In this document: positions 59,286 to 64,000 of the stretch, one piece after another
Numbering within the stretch: position 1 is the first letter of the stretch
How the letters are laid out: every line of letters begins with the position of its first letter
The notes under the pieces: generated by a model
Databases searched by the model: none
The model's input: only the letters and a program-made list of their open reading frames with translations
What the model was told of the DNA's origin: nothing
Position numbers and translations under genes: made by a program
DNA from: a virus
Virus record (IMG/VR): IMGVR_UViG_3300017779_004709
Coordinates: 27,361-91,360 of that record
Length of the DNA: 64,000 nucleotides
Strand: one strand, 5' to 3'

Positions 59286-59483
59286 ATGAAAAGTGAAACA
59301 AAGCTAACTTCGGTTAAAATAATAACTTCTTTATATAAGAAGTTTAAAGGAGTCGCTTTAAGTGAAGAATTCACATTGCAGAAGTTAGTAAATAGGTCTA
59401 TGGATAGGTATTTAAAAGAAGAAGAATATAAAAAATCTATCGTAGAATATGATAATTTACAGATTAGTGGTAGTAATTTTTAA
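59286..59483 (+). CDS. Ribbon-helix-helix DNA-binding protein, 65 aa
   Basis: ATG 59286 has GGAG six bases upstream (ATG 59274 lacks one). KLTSVKIITSLYKKFKGVAL is a ribbon strand plus first helix, and EEFTLQKLVNRSMDRYLKEE the second helix, in the Arc/MetJ style. Likely a small transcription regulator, perhaps of the phage's own promoters. Confidence 0.65.
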   Translation: MKSETKLTSVKIITSLYKKFKGVALSEEFTLQKLVNRSMDRYLKEEEYKKSIVEYDNLQISGSNF

Positions 59484-59497
59484 GATAAGGGAAGGTT

Positions 59498-60895
59498 ATG
59501 TCAAAGAAAAAAATAATGTTACTTTCAGACGATTTACGGATGTCAAGTGGTGTAGGTACGGTTTCTAAGAATTTCGTACTTGGAACACTCGACAAGTATG
59601 ATTGGGTTCAAGTTGCAGGAGCAATTAAACATCCTGAAAATGGAAAAGTGGTGGATATGAATGACTCGATACGAGAAGAAACTGGTATTGAGGATGCAAA
59701 ATTAACTATATATCCAACTAATGGGTATGGAAATCAAGAGTTAATTCGTAGTTTAATTAATATTGAAAAGCCTGATGCCATAATGCATTATACTGATCCA
59801 AGATTTTGGGTATGGTTGTATCAAATGGAACATGAAATCAGACAACACATTCCGATTTTCTATTATAACATTTGGGATGATTTACCTTATCCAAGGTACA
59901 ACGAGTTCTTTTATGAATCATCCGATTTAATTATGAACATATCAAAACAGACTGTAAACATTGTAAAAAATGTTGCAGTAAATAAACCAAGAACAGATTG
60001 GGATTGTACATATATTCCACACGGAATACCAGATGATAAATACTATCCAATTACGGAATTAGATGTTAAGAAGTGGGATAACCTAAAATCTTTTAGGGGT
60101 GAACTATTACATAATAAAGATAAAGATTTTATTATATTTTGGTGTAATAGAAACATTCGAAGAAAAGCTCCTGGTGATGTAATATTGGCTTATAAAACAT
60201 TCTGTGATGGATTATCAAAAGAACAGGCAGATAAATGTGTATTAGTAATGCACACTCAACCAGTAGACCAAAATGGAACTGATTTACCAGAAGTTGTCAA
60301 TAATATATGTCCTGATTATGAAGTTATTTTTTCAAATCAGAGACTTGATGATAAACAGATGAATTTTTTGTATAATATAGCAGATGTTCAAATCAATATG
60401 GCCTCTAACGAAGGATTTGGATTGGGAACTGCAGAAGCAGTAATGGCAGGAACACCAAGTATTGTAAATGTTACGGGTGGATTACAGGATCAATGTGGAT
60501 TTAAATTAAAAGGTAAGCATGTTACACATGAAGATTATTCAGAAATTCATTCATTCCACGATAGAGATAAGTGGGAAAACAATCCTGATTTAACTCACGG
60601 AGAATGGATAAAACCAGTTTGGCCAGCAAGTCGTTCATTGCAAGGTTCAGTTCCAACACCATATATTTTCGATGATAGATGCAGATGGGAAGATGTTGCA
60701 GTTAAAATTCGTGAATGGTATGATACACCAAAAGAAGAACGAAAAGAGGCAGGTTCAAAAGGTAGAGAATGGATGTTAAAAGAAGAAATTGGAATGTCCG
60801 CAAAACATATGTGTGATAGGTTCGTACACGATATGGAACGGGCATGGAAAAAATGGACACCAAGAAAACGATTTACTTTACACAAAGTAGTATAA
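59498..60895 (+). CDS. Glycosyltransferase, GT4-like (GT-B)
   Basis: 465 residues. GVGTVSKNFVLGTL is the glycine-rich N-terminal loop, IPIFYYNIWDDLPYPRYNEFF the acceptor side, IFWCNRNIRRKAPGDVILAY the donor domain start, and NEGFGLGTAEAVMAGTPSIVNVTGG the EGFGxxxxEA donor motif of GT4. Large and complete. Followed by a small basic gene and a second GT4, suggesting a pair acting in sequence. Confidence 0.86.
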   Translation: MSKKKIMLLSDDLRMSSGVGTVSKNFVLGTLDKYDWVQVAGAIKHPENGKVVDMNDSIREETGIEDAKLTIYPTNGYGNQELIRSLINIEKPDAIMHYTDPRFWVWLYQMEHEIRQHIPIFYYNIWDDLPYPRYNEFFYESSDLIMNISKQTVNIVKNVAVNKPRTDWDCTYIPHGIPDDKYYPITELDVKKWDNLKSFRGELLHNKDKDFIIFWCNRNIRRKAPGDVILAYKTFCDGLSKEQADKCVLVMHTQPVDQNGTDLPEVVNNICPDYEVIFSNQRLDDKQMNFLYNIADVQINMASNEGFGLGTAEAVMAGTPSIVNVTGGLQDQCGFKLKGKHVTHEDYSEIHSFHDRDKWENNPDLTHGEWIKPVWPASRSLQGSVPTPYIFDDRCRWEDVAVKIREWYDTPKEERKEAGSKGREWMLKEEIGMSAKHMCDRFVHDMERAWKKWTPRKRFTLHKVV

Positions 60896-60906
60896 GGAGA
60901 AATTAA

Positions 60907-61047
60907 ATGATAGGTTTAGAAAAATTTCTAAAGACCATAGATGATGTTACCAAGTTCATCTTGGGTGATAAGAGAGATGGTAAAGAAAGACGAGTAAAGA
61001 AAACAAAGAAAAAAGTTACTCGTAGAAAAACAATTCGTAGGAAATAA
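60907..61047 (+). CDS. Small basic protein, 46 aa
   Basis: AAGGAG precedes the ATG at a normal distance. MIGLEKFLKTIDDVTKFILG is amphipathic helix-like, then a Lys/Arg-rich tail (KKTKKKVTRRKTIRRK). Looks like a nucleic-acid-binding tail. Function unknown. Confidence 0.55.
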   Translation: MIGLEKFLKTIDDVTKFILGDKRDGKERRVKKTKKKVTRRKTIRRK

Positions 61048-61056
61048 GGATAAAAA

Positions 61057-62406
61057 ATGAGTTATAAACCATTAGTATTAGTTACGGCGCCTGTGGGTAC
61101 AAGAAGTGGATATGGAGCACATAGTAGGGATATATGTAGATCATTAATTGCAATGGATAAGTTTGATATTAAAATCTGGCCTGTTCGTTGGGGTTCTACA
61201 CCACAAGATGCCCTTAGTGAGGATAATGAACACGACAAACCTATAATAAAAAGGTTACTTTCAGATCCTAAAATGACAAAACAGCCAGATGTACATTTTC
61301 ATATCGTAGTACCGAATGAATTTAATCCTCTTGCTAAGTATAACATTGGTATTACTGCAGGATTAGAAACTACACTCACTCCACCTGAATGGATAGATGG
61401 GTTAAATCGTATGGACATGAACATAGTACCTGCTAATTTTGTAAAAACATCAATCGAAGAAACGGTTTGGGATAAACATGACCAACAAACTCAACAAAAA
61501 ATTGGAGTGGTTAAAGTTACAAAACCAACAGAAGTTCTATTTGAAGGTGCAGATACAAGAATATTCAAAACTACAAAGGAATTTTCAAAAGATTTGGTCG
61601 ATGAGTTTAAGGGTATTAATGAGGACTTTTGTTTTCTATTTGTAGGTCATTGGTTACAAGGTAAGCTTGGTCAAGACAGAAAAGATTTGGGTATGTTAGT
61701 TAAAACATTCTTAGAAACATTTAAGAATCAGAAAAAGAGTCCAGCATTAATATTAAAGACTTCAGGAGCTTCTCCATCTATTTTGGATAGAGAAGATATC
61801 TTAACAAAAGTAAAACAGATTAGGGCCACCGTAGATGGTGAACTACCAAACGTTTATGTATTACACGGCGATTTGAGAGATGAAGAAGTAAATGAATTAT
61901 ATAACCATCCAAAAGTAAAGGCTCATGTTTCATTTACTCACGGAGAAGGATTTGGTCGTCCACTACTTGAAGCCAGTTTATCAGAAAAACCTGTAATTGC
62001 TCCAAATTGGAGTGGTCATACAGATTTCTTATCAGATAAAGATGCAGTAATGTTACCTGGTAGTCTTAATGATGTCAAGAAAGAATCTCTTATGAAAGGT
62101 ATGGTAGTTGAAGGAACACAATGGTTTACGGTAAATTATGTATATGCATCTAAAGTATTAAAGGATGTGTTTGAGAATTATAGTAAATATGTAGTTAAGT
62201 CTAAGAAACTTTCAATAGTAAATAGCACTAAATTTTCACTTGATGCTATGACAAAGAGGTTTGAAGAAATACTTGATAAGTATCTTCCTAAATTTGAAGA
62301 TACATCGATGCAAGAAGTTAAGTTAAAATTACCAAAGTTAAAGAAAGTTGGTGGACTTAGTGAGGCTCCAAAAATTGAATTACCAAAATTAAAAAAGGTT
62401 AAATAG
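61057..62406 (+). CDS. Glycosyltransferase, GT4-like with repeat tail
   Basis: 449 residues. GTRSGYGAHSRDI is the N-terminal loop; NIGITAGLETTLTPPEWIDGLNRMD and CFLFVGHWLQGKLGQDRKDL mark the two lobes; SFTHGEGFGRPLLEASLSEKPVIAP is the donor-site EGFG block. The C-terminus carries a small repeat, KLPKLKKV and ELPKLKKV about 14 residues apart. Aligns in layout with the enzyme at 59498. AAGGAT precedes the ATG. Confidence 0.84.
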   Translation: MSYKPLVLVTAPVGTRSGYGAHSRDICRSLIAMDKFDIKIWPVRWGSTPQDALSEDNEHDKPIIKRLLSDPKMTKQPDVHFHIVVPNEFNPLAKYNIGITAGLETTLTPPEWIDGLNRMDMNIVPANFVKTSIEETVWDKHDQQTQQKIGVVKVTKPTEVLFEGADTRIFKTTKEFSKDLVDEFKGINEDFCFLFVGHWLQGKLGQDRKDLGMLVKTFLETFKNQKKSPALILKTSGASPSILDREDILTKVKQIRATVDGELPNVYVLHGDLRDEEVNELYNHPKVKAHVSFTHGEGFGRPLLEASLSEKPVIAPNWSGHTDFLSDKDAVMLPGSLNDVKKESLMKGMVVEGTQWFTVNYVYASKVLKDVFENYSKYVVKSKKLSIVNSTKFSLDAMTKRFEEILDKYLPKFEDTSMQEVKLKLPKLKKVGGLSEAPKIELPKLKKVK

Positions 62407-62407
62407 T

Positions 62408-62875
62408 ATGGAAAGAGTAATAGATTGTCCAATATGCTATGATAAAGATTCTTGTTTTGAAGATACACAAAAAGAGTTTAAATCTTATATGTGTTTCAAT
62501 TGTGGATTTATGAGTAGTACATATTACACAGAAGATAATACCGATAGAATAAAAGGTAGTGCAAAACTTGTTAAGGAATTAGAGTTTTATGATGAGGTAC
62601 GAAAAATATATTGGTATCCCTCAGTTGTTAATATGGGAGAGTTGGGTATAATATATCCATTCGGTGATAAACTGAATTGGTCTTGGAAGTTTGCAAGTGT
62701 CGTGAAGATAGATGAATCAGAAAAAGAAAAGTATCCAGTACTTGGAAAGGAAGGAGAATTCTATTCAGAAAGACTTGATGTAGACAACGCTATGGATTTT
62801 GGTCAATATGATTTTCTTTCGGCCTGTAAGTGTATGGGTATCGTGGGAAACAATCTAACTAACATGAAAAAATAA
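62408..62875 (+). CDS. Unknown zinc-ribbon protein, 155 aa
   Basis: N-terminal CPICYDKDSC and MCFNCGFM give four cysteines in a zinc-ribbon arrangement; the rest is Trp/Tyr-rich (YWYPSVVNMGELGIIYPFGDKLNWSWK). No further motif. One base after the GT4 gene, and overlaps the next gene by one base. Confidence 0.62.
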   Translation: MERVIDCPICYDKDSCFEDTQKEFKSYMCFNCGFMSSTYYTEDNTDRIKGSAKLVKELEFYDEVRKIYWYPSVVNMGELGIIYPFGDKLNWSWKFASVVKIDESEKEKYPVLGKEGEFYSERLDVDNAMDFGQYDFLSACKCMGIVGNNLTNMKK

Positions 62876-63354
62876 TGTACTTCGAACAACATCTTAATAA
62901 TATCATAAGAAGGGCTCCAACAACACCTCGACAGATTGAATCTGGTCCTATTTATGATATAAGGTATAATAGTGAAACAGCAACCAAGAAAAGATATTTG
63001 GTTATGGCACTTAACATATATCCATATACAGGTGGGGAAAGGGACAAAAAACTACATTGTCTTGATATGGATAATTTACCACCAAGAGATATGAAAATTA
63101 TTTTAAAAGAGGCAGGTGGTATACAGGATATGAAAGTTGGTAATCAGATATTTAAAGAACTTAAAATACCTGATGGTAGGGAGAATATTCAGTTTTATGA
63201 AAAGAGAATAGGAGCAATTACTCGACAGATTAAAGGTGTGTATAAAACACTTAGTTTAATTAAAATAAAACGAGTAGAGGTGTGTGAGTATAATTTTCTT
63301 AGGGTTGTTGATCCTACAACTGCAAGGAAATATGGGTTATTAAATGAAAATTAG
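62875..63354 (+). CDS. Unknown protein, 159 aa
   Basis: Begins MYFEQHLNNIIRRAPTTPRQ and has RYLVMALNIYPYTGG and IKGVYKTLSLIKIKRVEV. Mixed alpha/beta, no cysteine motif. I do not recognise the family. Coupled to genes on both sides by overlaps of 1 and 11 bases. Confidence 0.6.
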   Translation: MYFEQHLNNIIRRAPTTPRQIESGPIYDIRYNSETATKKRYLVMALNIYPYTGGERDKKLHCLDMDNLPPRDMKIILKEAGGIQDMKVGNQIFKELKIPDGRENIQFYEKRIGAITRQIKGVYKTLSLIKIKRVEVCEYNFLRVVDPTTARKYGLLNEN

Positions 63355-64000
63355 TTATGGTATTACAGTTCATAATGAAGCCGAAGAACTTTTCAGACTT
63401 ACAGATTTATTAATAAACAATATAGACAAGGAAGATGAGATAGTAATTTGTGTTGATGGTGATGATGAAAAGGTAAACCTTGTTTTACAAAATCTACAAA
63501 AAACTTATCAATGGAATAATAATATTATAATTTATAATAGAAAACTTGATGGTAATTTTGCAGACCATAAAAATTCAGTTATAGAAAAGTCTACTGGTGA
63601 TTATGTATTTCATATAGATGCTGATGAGTATCCTAATGAAATATTATTACAACAATTAAAACAAATATTAGAAATAAATAATGTTGATTTGGTTTGGATA
63701 CCAAGAGTCAACACTATCGATGGTATGAAGGAAGAACATATCAGAAAGTGGGGTTGGAGAGTTACAGAAAATCGTTGGGTAAATTATCCTGATTATCAAG
63801 CTCGTGTGTTTCGTAATGATGAAAAGATAAGGTGGACTCGACCATTACACGAATATATAGCAGGTTGTAAAACATACGCACATCTTCCACCACACGAAGA
63901 ACTATCTTTATACCATCCCAAAACAATAGAAAAACAAGAAAAACAAAATACTTTTTACAATGAAAATTTTAGTAAAGAATTAAATGTGAGGAAATCATGA
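63344..64000 (+). CDS. Glycosyltransferase, GT2-like, 218 aa
   Basis: ISYGITVHNEAEELFRLTDLL is the GT2 nucleotide-binding start; EIVICVDGDDEKV the middle; and STGDYVFHIDADEYPNEIL carries the DAD metal motif. RWTRPLHEYIAGC with the His that follows is typical of the acceptor side in this subgroup. It overlaps the previous gene by 11 bases, and its stop codon is the last three bases of the window, so it is complete. Confidence 0.82.
   Translation: MKISYGITVHNEAEELFRLTDLLINNIDKEDEIVICVDGDDEKVNLVLQNLQKTYQWNNNIIIYNRKLDGNFADHKNSVIEKSTGDYVFHIDADEYPNEILLQQLKQILEINNVDLVWIPRVNTIDGMKEEHIRKWGWRVTENRWVNYPDYQARVFRNDEKIRWTRPLHEYIAGCKTYAHLPPHEELSLYHPKTIEKQEKQNTFYNENFSKELNVRKS

Noticed and set aside
1-64000. 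Many open frames of 60-160 codons on the minus strand
   Set aside because: They all lie opposite well-supported + strand genes, lack ribosome sites and have the biased composition expected of antisense frames. No convincing minus-strand gene was seen.
1-64000. CRISPR array, integrase, insertion sequence or attachment site
   Set aside because: No regularly spaced direct repeats, transposase, recombinase or terminal inverted repeats were seen. The cargo appears to be native phage cargo without mobile-element hallmarks.

Overview
The window is a 64 kb piece of a low-GC, tailed double-stranded DNA phage genome of the T4 superfamily, probably from an aquatic sample. Every supported gene lies on the + strand, genes are packed with overlaps of 1 to 29 bases, and a T4-type replication set is present: ssDNA-binding protein (gp32 type), UvsX/RecA, 5'-nuclease (RNase H type), replicative helicase (gp41 type), family B polymerase (gp43 type), sliding clamp (gp45), clamp loader ATPase (gp44) and a probable small clamp-loader subunit (gp62). 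The host is not determined. An encoded Sec-signal outer-membrane barrel protein implies a Gram-negative host; the signal peptide ending and a DUF4494-like protein hint weakly at the Bacteroidota/FCB side.

Layout. 1-1.9 kb: tail of an operon with a GH6 cellulase-like protein, a PhyH-type dioxygenase and a methyltransferase. 1.9-6.3 kb: genes behind strong sigma70-like promoters of one family, including a vWA protein with an HExxH-like motif and its MoxR-type AAA+ partner (CobT/CobS-like). 6.4-8.5 kb: small genes and a thermonuclease. 8.56-9.16 kb: no gene, but a densely folded RNA with its own candidate promoter and terminator, which is the most striking element here. 9.3-20.7 kb: gp32, UvsX, 5'-nuclease, DNA methyltransferase, helicase, class II (B12-dependent) ribonucleotide reductase, type II glutamine synthetase and DNA polymerase.

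20.7-56 kb: the clamp, clamp loader and small loader subunit, which sit together with the polymerase in T4, are here separated by two large cargo islands. Island A (23-39 kb) holds a PLP enzyme, an amidinotransferase, an m4C/m6A-type methyltransferase, at least six glycosyltransferases of different folds, a WbqC-like protein, a shortened DegT-type aminotransferase, a GNAT-methyltransferase fusion and two giant MORN/YwqK-like repeat proteins. Island B (40-53 kb) holds a ClpP, two radical SAM enzymes with an unusual N-terminal SPASM-like domain, one radical SAM-DUF512-like enzyme, a sugar kinase, a GNAT-QueC-like fusion, an AdoMet-decarboxylase-like protein, an outer-membrane barrel, an EamA transporter, a SET-domain protein, two hydroxylase-like proteins, a lipoate-ligase-like protein and a sulfotransferase. 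Four SGNH-like proteins are scattered across the islands.

56-64 kb: a second ClpP, DUF1599, thioredoxin, a RecB-like nuclease, a SLOG protein, a ribbon-helix-helix protein, two GT4 glycosyltransferases and a GT2 glycosyltransferase.

Together the genes copy DNA, supply deoxynucleotides, and probably remodel glycans, nucleic acids and small molecules or peptides of the infected cell. Functions are assigned from motifs read by eye; no database search was possible.
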